DNA from: Polynucleobacter sp. 71A-WALBACH
Lineage (GTDB): Bacteria; Pseudomonadota; Gammaproteobacteria; Burkholderiales; Burkholderiaceae
DNA length: 64,000 bases
Reading direction: 5' to 3'
Assembly: GCF_018882365.1 (NCBI RefSeq)
Contig: NZ_JACVOP010000002.1
Span: 62,001 to 126,000, forward strand
This document shows positions 53,374 to 62,017 of this stretch, one piece after another. The notes under the pieces were generated by a model. The model saw only the letters and a program-made list of their open reading frames with translations, was not told the origin of the DNA and did not search any database. Both the position numbers and the translations under genes were made by a program. Position 1 is the first letter of the stretch. Each line of letters begins with the position of its first letter.

Positions 53374-53826
53374 TTACTTTTTCTTGAAGTCATCATGGCA
53401 ACCCTTACAGGTAGCACCGGCTGCACCAAAAGCCTTTTTAATCGCTTCTTGGTCACCTGATTGCGCAGCGGTGTTCAAGTTTGCAACAGCAAGCTGCATT
53501 TTTTCTGAAGCTGATTTAAATTTAGCGTTATCGGACCAGACCTCTGGCAGTGCATTGCCTCCTTCGGTGCCTGGACCAAAAGCTTGCCATGGCAGTGTTG
53601 AAATAATGGAAACCACGGCTGCGTTTTTGGCAACTTCATCTTTATTGAATGGCGCTTCACCTTTGACTACTGCGCCAATTTTTCCAAAAGAATTAGCCAT
53701 CACAGTGAATGCGCTTTGACGATATTTGATGGCATCTTCTGGTTTTTTAAATTGCGCATAGGCGATTCCAGCGCTAGCTAGGAGTGTTGGTGCAAGTGCG
53801 GCAAAAACAAGATGTTTGAGTTTCAT
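53374..53826 (-). CDS. Cytochrome c'
   Basis: 150 residues from ATG 53826 with a GGAG site; an in-frame GTG-type extension to 53847 is not needed. A signal peptide (cleavage near GIAYAQF) leads to a four-helix bundle with AIKYRQSAFTVMANSFGKIGAVV. The single C-terminal heme motif CKGCHDDFKKK is the mark of cytochrome c'. This periplasmic protein binds NO and CO and gives NO tolerance. Heme attachment needs the ccm genes above. Confidence 0.95.
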   Translation of the reverse strand: MKLKHLVFAALAPTLLASAGIAYAQFKKPEDAIKYRQSAFTVMANSFGKIGAVVKGEAPFNKDEVAKNAAVVSIISTLPWQAFGPGTEGGNALPEVWSDNAKFKSASEKMQLAVANLNTAAQSGDQEAIKKAFGAAGATCKGCHDDFKKK

Positions 53827-53918
53827 AAGAGGCTCCAATGATTTCAATAGATAGGACGGATAAGGCTATATTGGCTCAGCATACTCTGGAATACTGATTT
53901 TTGTCGATCACAATACAT

Positions 53919-54581
53919 TCAGAAAATCATTCTTAAAGGGCTGGTCAGTAAGAGAATGAGCCACTCAAAAAACGCCATCAAGGGGGTCATCCACAGGCTC
54001 CCAATAATCCCAGTGAATACCAGGCCAAGAACGATAAAAAAGCCCCAGGGCTCTAACTTGCCCAAGGCAATCGATTGGCACGCCGGCAAGAGTCCCGCAA
54101 GAATGCGGCCGCCATCTAGGGGTGGCAGCGGAAATAGATTGAACACTAGCAATCCTAGATTCCAGGTAATGCCAGCCTGAGACATGGAGATGAAGAACTT
54201 TTCATTTATGCCAAACCCAACGAGCCCAATTAGCAAGATTAGCCAAATTAAGGCTTGAATAAAATTGGATCCTGGCCCAGCTAAGGCCACCCAAATCGAG
54301 TCAATCCGAGGGTTACGTAGGCGCCCAAAGTTCACGGGTACTGGTTTGGCATAGCCCACCAAAAAAGGGGATCCAGACAAAATCAATAGCAGGGGGATGA
54401 GGATCGTCCCCACGGGATCTATATGTTTAATGGGGTTCAGGCTCACCCGACCCAGCATATAGGCCGTATTGTCACCGAATTGACGTGCTGCATAGCCATG
54501 GGCAGCTTCATGGATAGTAATGGCAAAAATCAAGGGAATCGCATTAATGGCGACAGCTTGGATAGAATAGTCAGTAATCAT
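53919..54581 (-). CDS. Site-2 protease family (M50) membrane metallopeptidase
   Basis: 220 residues from ATG 54581; the open frame upstream to 54692 runs antisense to a likely small gene and is not used. Zinc motif HEAAH in ITIHEAAHGYAARQFGD (residues about 23-39), second site NLFPLPPLDGGRI (NPxxDG-like, near 163). About five helices. This short, PDZ-less S2P type is conserved but of unknown substrate. Confidence 0.92.
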   Translation of the reverse strand: MITDYSIQAVAINAIPLIFAITIHEAAHGYAARQFGDNTAYMLGRVSLNPIKHIDPVGTILIPLLLILSGSPFLVGYAKPVPVNFGRLRNPRIDSIWVALAGPGSNFIQALIWLILLIGLVGFGINEKFFISMSQAGITWNLGLLVFNLFPLPPLDGGRILAGLLPACQSIALGKLEPWGFFIVLGLVFTGIIGSLWMTPLMAFFEWLILLLTSPLRMIF

Positions 54582-54609
54582 GGCAATATGATATCTATAG
54601 GAGCAAAAA

Positions 54610-54777
54610 GTGACTGACGATAAAAAAACTGAATCAAAAACCCCGGCCAAGCCAGTAGTGGCTAAGCCAGCAGCCCGTCCACCAGCCCCCAAAGGTCCGT
54701 CTGGTCCTGGCGGAAGGCCTCAGGCTGGCTTTGGAGGTGGAAAAGCCATGATGCGTAAGGCTGGCCGCGGCCGATAG
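54610..54777 (+). CDS. Proline/alanine-rich microprotein, unknown
   Basis: 55 residues, GTG 54610 to TAG 54775-54777, with AGGAG 8 bases upstream. The protein is basic and low in complexity (KTPAKPVVAKPAARPPAPKG, then a Gly-rich AGFGGGKAMMRKAGRGR end). No hydrophobic segment. It is divergent from the M50 protease and 44 bases before the next small gene. I do not recognise a family; the composition suggests a flexible nucleic-acid- or protein-binding linker, by inference. Confidence 0.65.
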   Translation: MTDDKKTESKTPAKPVVAKPAARPPAPKGPSGPGGRPQAGFGGGKAMMRKAGRGR

Positions 54778-54821
54778 TGGATAATTACCCAACTAATTGA
54801 TGTGTTTAATGAGGATTTAGC

Positions 54822-54959
54822 ATGAACGAATGGCATAAAGAGTCGAAAGACGAAATCAACAAGAAGATCATTACTTTGATCGTGATGTTGGCAGCCGCTA
54901 CTAGCTTGGCTATTTTGTTTGCATTGGTTGCAGCTCATACTGGTTACGTATTCGGTTAA
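54822..54959 (+). CDS. Single-helix membrane microprotein, unknown
   Basis: 45 residues, ATG 54822 to TAA 54957-54959, ribosome-binding GAGGAT. A charged N-terminus (MNEWHKESKDEINKK) is followed by one membrane helix (IITLIVMLAAATSLAILFALVAAH) and a short TGYVFG tail. It ends 9 bases before the dioxygenase gene, so it is probably co-transcribed. No family recognised. Confidence 0.75.
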   Translation: MNEWHKESKDEINKKIITLIVMLAAATSLAILFALVAAHTGYVFG

Positions 54960-54968
54960 TTGGTAGTA

Positions 54969-55748
54969 ATGACTAGCCATCGCCAACCTGCTGTATTTGC
55001 TGGCCATGGCAGTCCAATGTATGCCATTGAGCCCAATCGCTATACAGCTGCTTGGGCCAATCTTGGCAAGTCACTCAAACGCCCAGATGCCATCCTAGTC
55101 ATCTCGGCCCATTGGGTAACCCGCGGAGTATGGGTTACCGCAATGCCCAAACCTAAAACGATTCACGACTTTGGCGGTTTTCCGCAGGCCTTATTTGATA
55201 TTCAATATCCTTCGCCTGGTAGCCCTGCGCTAGCGGATCGCGTAAAAGAATTGTTAGATGTACCTGTCGTGCTGGAAGAGAATGAGTGGGGCATTGATCA
55301 TGGTGCTTGGTCTGTTCTGAAATACCTCTACCCTGATGCGGATGTTCCTGTAGTGCAACTCAGTCTGGATGGATCCCTCTCCGCAAAAGAGCATTACGAG
55401 TTAGCGAAAAAATTACGTCCTTTACGCGACGAGAATATTTTGATTCTGGGTAGTGGCAATGTTGTGCATAACTTACGTACTATTCGATGGGGGGAGAGTG
55501 GGACATCTTATCCATGGGCAAAAGAGTTCAATGATTTTTTTGTTTCAGAAATGAAAGCGAATCATCATGAGACTTTGATTCATTGGGAGCAATTTGGTGA
55601 CTCCGCGCATCTCTCTATTCCAACCCCAGAACACTATTGGCCCGCTTTGTATGTGCTTGCCCAACAAGAGCATGGAGAACAATCCAAGACTCTCATCGAT
55701 GGAATGGAAATGGGTTCTATTAGTATGCTGGCATTCTCCATTCAATAA
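54969..55748 (+). CDS. LigB-type extradiol dioxygenase family protein (YgiD-like)
   Basis: 259 residues from ATG 54969. Metal-ligand histidines are visible in VFAGHGSPMYAIE, LVISAHWVTRG and EWGIDHGAWSVL, with GSGNVVHNLR later and SIPTPEHYWPAL at the end. This is the class III LigB family near 4,5-DOPA extradiol dioxygenase (YgiD). Substrate probably a catechol; the neighbour crcB suggests no pathway. Confidence 0.88.
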   Translation: MTSHRQPAVFAGHGSPMYAIEPNRYTAAWANLGKSLKRPDAILVISAHWVTRGVWVTAMPKPKTIHDFGGFPQALFDIQYPSPGSPALADRVKELLDVPVVLEENEWGIDHGAWSVLKYLYPDADVPVVQLSLDGSLSAKEHYELAKKLRPLRDENILILGSGNVVHNLRTIRWGESGTSYPWAKEFNDFFVSEMKANHHETLIHWEQFGDSAHLSIPTPEHYWPALYVLAQQEHGEQSKTLIDGMEMGSISMLAFSIQ

Positions 55749-55758
55749 ATCACTCAAT

Positions 55759-56136
55759 ATGTGGCCATCTATCTTTGCAATCTTTTGTGGCGCTGGTCTT
55801 GGTGCTTTACTAAGGGCCGGGTTTAATGCCACAACAGTCAATATTGCATCGACGCTTCCCCTGGGAACTTTTTTATCCAATATGGTGGGCGGATATTTAA
55901 TTGGTATCGCTGTAGCCTTTTTCGGCAACAACCCAGCCCTTTCCCCGGAATGGAAGTTGTTCGTGATTACGGGCTTCTTGGGTGGTCTGACTACCTTCTC
56001 CAGCTTTTCTGCTGAAGTTGTAGGATTGATGCAGCGAGGCGAAGTGACTTGGGCGCTGGGTACTGCGCTCTTGCATTTGGTCGGCTCACTCTGCCTGACT
56101 TTCCTAGGTATTCTGACTTACCAAGCCTTGAAGTAA
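55759..56136 (+). CDS. crcB: Fluoride channel CrcB/Fluc
   Basis: 125 residues from ATG 55759, four helices. GAGLGALLRAGF, GTFLSNMVGGYLIG and GFLGGLTTFSSFSAEV are the Fluc signatures, including the pore asparagine and the phenylalanine box. It exports fluoride as a dual-topology dimer. The frame is open further upstream but overlaps the dioxygenase gene in another frame. No fluoride riboswitch is visible in the 10-base gap. Confidence 0.95.
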   Translation: MWPSIFAIFCGAGLGALLRAGFNATTVNIASTLPLGTFLSNMVGGYLIGIAVAFFGNNPALSPEWKLFVITGFLGGLTTFSSFSAEVVGLMQRGEVTWALGTALLHLVGSLCLTFLGILTYQALK

Positions 56137-56149
56137 ACGCAGTCTAGAT

Positions 56150-57127
56150 TTACTCAGGCTTGATGTTTCCGGCTTTGACCACAGCACTCCATTTAGCAGC
56201 CTCGGCTTTAATCAAGGCGCCAAATTCAGCAGGCGTTCCCCCGCCAATTTCATTTCCCTGAGAAAGCATTAATTCACGTAATTGCGGATCTTTTAAGGCT
56301 TCATTAGCCGCGGCATTCAGCTTATCAATAATTGGCTTAGGTGTTTTAGCGGGCGCGATAAAACCTTGCCAGTTCAGTACTTCAACCTTCGGGTAGCCAA
56401 CTTCAGCAAAGCTAGGGACGTTTGGTAGGAGTGGAGATCTCTTTTTGCTAGTGATGGCGATGGGACGTAATTTATCTGCTTTGATGCTGGGTACTGCTGA
56501 ATACATTTGATCGAACATCATGTCAACATTGCCGCCCATTAAATCTGTCAAGCCGGCAGACCCACTTTTGTATGGAACATGAATCATTTTGATGCCCGCA
56601 TTCTGCATAAACAACTCTGCAGACAATTGATGACTGCCACCAATACCTCCTGAGGAGAAGGTGAGGGTACCCGGCTTAGCTTTTGCCGCCGTGACAATAT
56701 CTAATATAGTTTTATATGGCGAGTTTGGGTGAACCACTAAAACTAATGGTCCTTTCTCTATCAAGATAATTGGGCTGATATCTATTTCGGGATCGTAGCG
56801 AAGGTTGCCAAATAAGGTCTTATTAACCGCCATGGGTGCAAAATTGCCCATACCAATCGTGTAGCCATCCGGTGTCGCTCTGGCAACAAACTCCGTGCCG
56901 ATGTTTCCGCCGGCACCTGGCTTGTTATCAACAATGATGGGTTGCTTGAGAATCACACTCATTTTTTGAGCTAGTTGTCTGCTTCGAGAATCAGCGCTAC
57001 CACCAGCGCCATAAGGCACTACTAAATTAATTGGCTTGCTGGGGTAATTGGCTTGAGCTTGAGCGGATCCAATAGAAAAAATAGCTGAATAGAAAACAAC
57101 AGTTTGCAAAAATTGAATGATCTTCAT
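56150..57127 (-). CDS. Bug/TctC family receptor
   Basis: 325 residues. Signal peptide ends at SAQAQA; mature part begins YPSKPINLVVPYGAGGSADSRSR. DGYTIGMGNFAPMAVNK, MIHVPYKSGSAGLTDLMGGNVDMMFD and LLPNVPSFAEVGYP follow. Overlaps the upstream chromate transporter gene by 4 bases (ATGA), so the receptor is translated with it, an unusual partner. Confidence 0.94.
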   Translation of the reverse strand: MKIIQFLQTVVFYSAIFSIGSAQAQANYPSKPINLVVPYGAGGSADSRSRQLAQKMSVILKQPIIVDNKPGAGGNIGTEFVARATPDGYTIGMGNFAPMAVNKTLFGNLRYDPEIDISPIILIEKGPLVLVVHPNSPYKTILDIVTAAKAKPGTLTFSSGGIGGSHQLSAELFMQNAGIKMIHVPYKSGSAGLTDLMGGNVDMMFDQMYSAVPSIKADKLRPIAITSKKRSPLLPNVPSFAEVGYPKVEVLNWQGFIAPAKTPKPIIDKLNAAANEALKDPQLRELMLSQGNEIGGGTPAEFGALIKAEAAKWSAVVKAGNIKPE

Positions 57128-57645
57128 ACGAGTCCCAATGCTCCTAGAATGGCGCCAAGCCCAATTAAATATAAAGGATGCCAGCGAGTTAAAACGGTGA
57201 TTCCAATAGTCAATAGCGTCAGCATATAGGCTGCGTAGCTATGATTGATCTGCAAAGCAATTTGCCATGCCGAAGAAAGTACTAGGCCAATTGCAAGAGC
57301 TGCCGCTGCATATTGTATGGATTTCTTTTTATGTTCATTGCTCATACCCAAAATAAGGCGCTGTAAAAAGTAAACCAGAATTGAGGATGGCCAGGCAATG
57401 GCAGTCGTCGCGATGACTGCCCCAAGTACGCCATACACATGCCATCCAATCAGGGTGACTGTCATGAAGTTAGGTCCCGGTGCAGCTTGCGCAATAGCGA
57501 AATAATCGGCAAAAGTTTGCAGGTCAATCCAGTGTTCTTGATAAACGGATAGCTGAAGTAAGCTTGGGAGTAAGGCATTTACTCCGCCAAAGGCAATGAG
57601 CGAGAATGCAGAGAATTTTAAAAATAAACTCAGCAAAATATTCAT
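57124..57645 (-). CDS. Chromate transporter family protein, second half
   Basis: 173 residues from ATG 57645. The fold has the AFGGVNALLPSLL, AQAAPGPNFMTVTLIGW order of the CHR domain, with six helices. ATGA overlap with the other half upstream. The two halves form a short-chain CHR pair. ChrA proteins efflux chromate; in a Bug/hydroxyacid setting another anion is possible. Confidence 0.88.
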   Translation of the reverse strand: MNILLSLFLKFSAFSLIAFGGVNALLPSLLQLSVYQEHWIDLQTFADYFAIAQAAPGPNFMTVTLIGWHVYGVLGAVIATTAIAWPSSILVYFLQRLILGMSNEHKKKSIQYAAAALAIGLVLSSAWQIALQINHSYAAYMLTLLTIGITVLTRWHPLYLIGLGAILGALGLV

Positions 57646-58181
57646 AGCTTGCGAGCTTTCTTTTGGGCCAAGATCCAGGCAAGCGGAGATGCGATAAGGA
57701 CTACCCATCCAAGACCGAGATGAAAGTAGCTTGCAGCGAGGACGGTTACCACCACTACTAAGAGCATTACCGGAAAACGGAACTCATCACGTAACATCTT
57801 GATTCCTGTGGAGGCGATTAAGCCAACACCAACAGCAGAGATCCCGCGGAGAATGCCTTGCACGGACTCTAGTGAGCTGTAGTGCGTATACAGAAGGGCT
57901 AACAATATGACAATGCAGATGGGTCCCAGCGTTAAGCCAAGGACGGCTGCTAGTGCACCCCTGGCACCAGCAAATCGGGAACCAATGCAAACTGCAAGAT
58001 TAACAATATTGGGACCAGGAACAATTTGGCATATTCCAAGAATGGCGCTAAATTCCTCGGAGCTCAATACCTTCTCTTTTTCAACTAGGGTGCGTCGCGC
58101 CCAGGGAAGCACACCACCAAAACCGGACATGCCGATTTTGCTAAAGCTAATAAACAATTCTCTTGGTGTGAGTGTCTTCAA
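57642..58181 (-). CDS. Chromate transporter family protein, first half
   Basis: 179 residues, six helices. SFSKIGMSGFGGVLPWARRTLVEKEK and ILGICQIVPGPNIVNLAVCIGSRFAGARGALAA are CHR domain marks. Overlaps the 3' half by ATGA and starts 5 bases after the 2-hydroxyacid dehydrogenase. Confidence 0.9.
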   Translation of the reverse strand: MKTLTPRELFISFSKIGMSGFGGVLPWARRTLVEKEKVLSSEEFSAILGICQIVPGPNIVNLAVCIGSRFAGARGALAAVLGLTLGPICIVILLALLYTHYSSLESVQGILRGISAVGVGLIASTGIKMLRDEFRFPVMLLVVVVTVLAASYFHLGLGWVVLIASPLAWILAQKKARKL

Positions 58182-58186
58182 GATGC

Positions 58187-59161
58187 TTAAGGCTTAAATG
58201 GGTGGGGTACTGGTTTTTGATCAAGCCATGCTTCGAGGGTTTGAGTGATACCTTGTGAGAAGGTTTCAAAAATTGGCTCTGCAATAAAGCCAAGGTGTGG
58301 GGTTGCCAATAGATTGGGAGTGTTACGTAATGGATCGTTGGCTGGTAGTGGCTCAAGATCAAATACGTCCACCGCAGCTTGACCAGGACAGCCGTTTTTG
58401 AGGGCAACGCATAAGTCAGGCATGTCAATCAGTGCGGATCGTGAGGTATTGACCAGAATCGAGTCTGAGCGCATTAAGGCTAATTGATCTGCGCTAATAA
58501 TGCCTTTGGTTCCAGGGCCAGCAACCAGGTGCATTGTGACTACTTTTGACGTGCTAAGTAATTCATCGAGGCTAACGGATTTTGCATGTTCGGCTGCCGC
58601 GCGTTCTGGCGTCATACGGGGGCTCCAAGTCACAATTTCCATACCAAACGCGTGACCGACTCTTGCCACGCGACTACCAATCGCCCCCAATCCCATGATG
58701 CCAAGTCGCTGACCTGAAAGCATGGGCAGGAGTGAAAGCTGGTCACGCCATCCGCCTGTAGCAATTAATTTGTTTTCTTCAATCAGACGCTTGGATGCGC
58801 CCAAAATTAAAGCCCAAGTTAATTCTGCGGTTGTCTCTTTAGAGGGGCCGCCGGGAGTACATGCCATTGGAATATTTCGGGACGTCAGGGCAGACGCTTC
58901 TAGAGTGCCGTTACGCTCACCCGTGAACATGAGAAATTTGAGCTTTGGTAGTCTCGCAATCATCGCCTCATTAAACGGCGAACGATCGCGAACGATGGCA
59001 ATCGCATCGGCATCCTTTACTGCCTCGTACAGAGCCTCATCACGTAATGGTTCGTGATGAATAGTCAGGTTTGCGCGTTGTTCAAGCTTATCCCATCGAG
59101 AAAATCGACGCAGGGCATTTTCATAATCGCCTAGGATGACGATATTTGGTAGCGGAGTCAT
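58187..59161 (-). CDS. D-isomer 2-hydroxyacid dehydrogenase family protein
   Basis: 324 residues. NAD loop GLGAIG (near residues 155-160), catalytic arginine in NTSRSALID, glutamate in DVFDLEP, histidine in TPHLGFIAEPIFETF. It is related to phosphoglycerate dehydrogenase-like oxidoreductases. Leftward operon with the PrpD-like gene upstream and chromate transporter halves and a Bug receptor downstream, possibly an acid-catabolism unit. Confidence 0.92.
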   Translation of the reverse strand: MTPLPNIVILGDYENALRRFSRWDKLEQRANLTIHHEPLRDEALYEAVKDADAIAIVRDRSPFNEAMIARLPKLKFLMFTGERNGTLEASALTSRNIPMACTPGGPSKETTAELTWALILGASKRLIEENKLIATGGWRDQLSLLPMLSGQRLGIMGLGAIGSRVARVGHAFGMEIVTWSPRMTPERAAAEHAKSVSLDELLSTSKVVTMHLVAGPGTKGIISADQLALMRSDSILVNTSRSALIDMPDLCVALKNGCPGQAAVDVFDLEPLPANDPLRNTPNLLATPHLGFIAEPIFETFSQGITQTLEAWLDQKPVPHPFKP

Positions 59162-59188
59162 GATTAATTATTTCTTCTATTGGTAAGT

Positions 59189-60562
59189 TTAGTCTGGAGT
59201 GCAAAGACTCAAAATTTGCTTGAGATCAGTGGCATTGCCAAGATTCCATAAAGCGGCAATGAGTTGACGGGTTTTTTCTGCGCCAATCACTGGCTCAGCC
59301 AAGCTTGTGAATTTCTGTTCTAAATTGGCATCGCTCATTGGGTTCTCAACAGATCCAATGGCATTCTTAACGAAGATATGAACTTCTTTTCCGTCCTTCA
59401 GAATTGCTTTCACATCAACTGAGGCTTCGCTAATTGAAGTGTCAGTAGTGGCATTCACTTTGGCGCGTAAGGCAACAACATCTGGGCGGTTGACAATATC
59501 GTCTGCATATTCACCTTCTCCTGCCTGACCGAAGATAAGTCCAACTGCGCAACCATGGTAGACGCTGAATTTTCCTTCTAGTCCATCCTTAGGTGTTTTC
59601 TTGCCAGTCAATTCCAGAACAAGTGGGTGTACACGTAATTCAATGCGCTCAACTTCTTCAGCTTTAACTCCCTGCGCCTTGAGTTGTGCACAAGCATCAA
59701 TCGCGGGGTGAATCACGATGCCGCATGCAAATGGTTTGTAGGTATTTAATGAAATTTCGAATGACTTTCCTAGAGCGCGATCAATTTCTGACCAATCACA
59801 TTTAGTGGAAACAGTTTGCATATATCCGCGGCCGGCTTCTAAGGCTTTGGGGCTGGCGGTAAATCCATGTTTAGCTAGCAGCGCTGAAAGTTGACCTGCT
59901 CGAGCTGCTCCTCCTGGATGAAATGGCTTTGTCATCGTACCGAATTGCTCACGCATTCCAACTGGTTGGGAAGCGGCAATACCCAAAGCCATCGTGGTTT
60001 TCTGAAGATCAAGGCCCATGAGGCGTGAACAAGCTGCAGCGGATCCAAGCATTCCGGTAGATCCCGTAATATGCCAACCGCGATGGTAGTGATCTGGGTA
60101 CATGGCATTACCAACGCGGCAAGCAACATCAATTCCGAGTACGAGAGAGTCAATGATTTGTCTGCCATTGACATTAGTGTGCTCTCCCAATGCAAGAATG
60201 GCTGATGCAACTGGCCCAGCAGGATGAATTACAGTCTTGAGGTGGGTGTCATCAAAGTCAAACGTGTGTGAACTAATCCCATTGATTAATGCGGCGCCAC
60301 CCATATCAACTCGATCCTTGCGACCAAGAATGCTTGCTTGGGGCGCTGGTTGGAATTCTCGGATAGCGGCTAAAGAGGATTCAACGCTTTCATGATTTGC
60401 CGCACCAATTGCGCAACCAAGCCAATTGAGAAATGTACGATGCGCTTCGTGATCCACTTCGGGAGTCCAGCCTTGGCTTGGGTGTGTGGTAACAAATTCG
60501 GCCAGTATTTTAGTAACCGGTGGCGCATTAAGGTCTGCTGCAGCTTGAATTGTTTGGGACAT
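59189..60562 (-). CDS. MmgE/PrpD family protein
   Basis: 457 residues, normal for the family. HTFDFDDTHLKTVIHPAGPVASAIL near residue 100-125 and GSTGMLGSAAACSRLMGLD mark the MmgE/PrpD fold, whose members include 2-methylcitrate dehydratase and itaconate (cis-aconitate) decarboxylase. No prpB or prpC is adjacent, so it is probably a dehydratase or decarboxylase on a different tricarboxylic-type acid. Bug receptor is 52 bases upstream. Confidence 0.92.
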   Translation of the reverse strand: MSQTIQAAADLNAPPVTKILAEFVTTHPSQGWTPEVDHEAHRTFLNWLGCAIGAANHESVESSLAAIREFQPAPQASILGRKDRVDMGGAALINGISSHTFDFDDTHLKTVIHPAGPVASAILALGEHTNVNGRQIIDSLVLGIDVACRVGNAMYPDHYHRGWHITGSTGMLGSAAACSRLMGLDLQKTTMALGIAASQPVGMREQFGTMTKPFHPGGAARAGQLSALLAKHGFTASPKALEAGRGYMQTVSTKCDWSEIDRALGKSFEISLNTYKPFACGIVIHPAIDACAQLKAQGVKAEEVERIELRVHPLVLELTGKKTPKDGLEGKFSVYHGCAVGLIFGQAGEGEYADDIVNRPDVVALRAKVNATTDTSISEASVDVKAILKDGKEVHIFVKNAIGSVENPMSDANLEQKFTSLAEPVIGAEKTRQLIAALWNLGNATDLKQILSLCTPD

Positions 60563-60614
60563 ATATTTTCCTGTTTCTCGTAAGTTTGAATGTATTAGAT
60601 GGGTTTAATTTAAG

Positions 60615-61616
60615 TTATTCCAGTTCGATATTGCGCTCTTTGGCAACCTTAGCCCAGCGAGCAATATCTTCTTTAATGTAGACAGTAAATTGTTGTGGTG
60701 ACATTGGCATCAAGGTCATAGCCTCGCTTGTCATTTTTTCTGAGAAATCAGGTAGCGCCAATACTTTATTGAGTTCCGCATTCAGTTTTTGGACAATCGG
60801 AGTCGGCAGGTTCGCAGGACCAACTACGCCATACCACTGTTGACCGTCAAAGCCGTTATAGCCCAGTTCTTTAAAGGTAGGAATGTTAGGGGCAGCAGAA
60901 TTGCGCTTAGAGCCCGTAATGGCCAATCCACGAACGCGATTGGTGTGGAGGTAGGGAACTGCTGCAAAGAGGGTGGGGAGCATAGCCTGCGTTTGGCCTG
61001 CTAACAAGTCAGTGTATGCTGGGCCTACTCCACGATATGGCACGTGGACCATGGATATACCGGCTGCTAATTTCAGCTGCTCCATCCCCAAGTGGGTTAA
61101 GGTGCCAGGCCCCGCAGAACCATAACTTAACTTGTCTGGATTCTTCTTCGCATATTCAATAAATTCTTTGAAGTTTTTGATTGGAAGATCTGGATTGATG
61201 ATGAGCGCATTTGGGGTGGCGCCAATCATTCCAATCGGGGTAAAGTCTTTGATCGCATCATAGGGTAGTTTTCGGACTGCTGGGTTGGTGCCATGAGTAC
61301 CAACATAAGCAACCATGAGGGTGTAGCCGTCGGGAATTGCTTTCGCAACAGATTGCGAGGCAATGGCGCCACCACCACCGCCCATGTTCTCAATAATTAC
61401 GGGTTGTCCAAGTGAGTGAGATAGTTTTTCCGCAACTGCGCGAGCAATATTATCAAGGCCACCGCCGGCTGCTACTGGTGCAATTAGCTTAATAGGCCTG
61501 TTGGGATAGTTAGTAGCATTCTGTGCTTGAGCATTAAAGCAAGTCACAAAACTAATGGCAACAAAAATACCGGGGAAAAATAAAGTCAGCAGCCGCTGAC
61601 TAGGGTTATTAAGCAT
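60615..61616 (-). CDS. Bug/TctC family receptor
   Basis: 333 residues. Signal peptide ends in FNAQAQ; mature YPNRPIKLIAPVAAGGGLDNIARA, then DGYTLMVAYVGTHGTNPAV, MVHVPYRGVGPAYTDLLAGQTQAML and NIPTFKELGY. Co-directional with PrpD-like gene, and divergent from the ABM monooxygenase (86-base gap), so the ligand is probably the acid handled by that operon. Confidence 0.94.
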   Translation of the reverse strand: MLNNPSQRLLTLFFPGIFVAISFVTCFNAQAQNATNYPNRPIKLIAPVAAGGGLDNIARAVAEKLSHSLGQPVIIENMGGGGGAIASQSVAKAIPDGYTLMVAYVGTHGTNPAVRKLPYDAIKDFTPIGMIGATPNALIINPDLPIKNFKEFIEYAKKNPDKLSYGSAGPGTLTHLGMEQLKLAAGISMVHVPYRGVGPAYTDLLAGQTQAMLPTLFAAVPYLHTNRVRGLAITGSKRNSAAPNIPTFKELGYNGFDGQQWYGVVGPANLPTPIVQKLNAELNKVLALPDFSEKMTSEAMTLMPMSPQQFTVYIKEDIARWAKVAKERNIELE

Positions 61617-61702
61617 GTCTCAGATCCAGGTTATTATTTTTATGTTGTGCTACCCATAAATTCTACTATTTATGGCAAATTTTTTTTGATAAAGGACTAT
61701 CG

Positions 61703-62005
61703 ATGATTCTCGAGCACTGCGATATAGAGGTAGACCCAACTAAGGGTGCTGAGTTTGAGGAGGCTATTTTGCGTGGCGTCAATACGGTTATCGCAAAGGC
61801 CAAGGGTTTCCGAGGTTTTAAGGTTAACCGCAGCATTGAAAGCCCGGCAAGATATTTATTGCTACTTTACTGGGATACCCTTGAGAACCATACGGTGGAC
61901 TTCCGGGGATCTGATGCTTTCGCTGAGTGGCGAGCAATTGTTGGCCCATTTTTTGTAAAGCCACCTTTTGTTGAGCACATGACTTTGGTAGGCAAGTCGG
62001 TCTAA
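61703..62005 (+). CDS. Antibiotic biosynthesis monooxygenase (ABM) family protein
   Basis: 100 residues, one ferredoxin-like ABM domain: EFEEAILRGVNTVIAKAKGFRGFKVNRS, then RYLLLLYWDTLENHTVDFRGSDAF and WRAIVGPFF. Members act as cofactor-free monooxygenases, heme-degrading or stress proteins. It is convergent with trhO and divergent from the Bug receptor. Confidence 0.85.
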   Translation: MILEHCDIEVDPTKGAEFEEAILRGVNTVIAKAKGFRGFKVNRSIESPARYLLLLYWDTLENHTVDFRGSDAFAEWRAIVGPFFVKPPFVEHMTLVGKSV

Positions 62006-62017
62006 TACTCTTAGTTT

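Noticed and set aside
53901..53913. TTGT-cgatc-ACAA palindrome upstream of the cytochrome c' gene
   Set aside because: It has a 5-base centre and lacks the TTGAT/ATCAA half-sites, so it does not fit FNR; no other regulator is indicated.
54582..54692. N-terminal extension of the M50 protease frame
   Set aside because: The added residues are low in complexity and antisense to a small gene with its own ribosome-binding site; the ATG at 54581 starts the conserved fold.
55749..55758. Fluoride riboswitch before crcB
   Set aside because: The gap to the previous gene is only 10 bases, too short for the aptamer.
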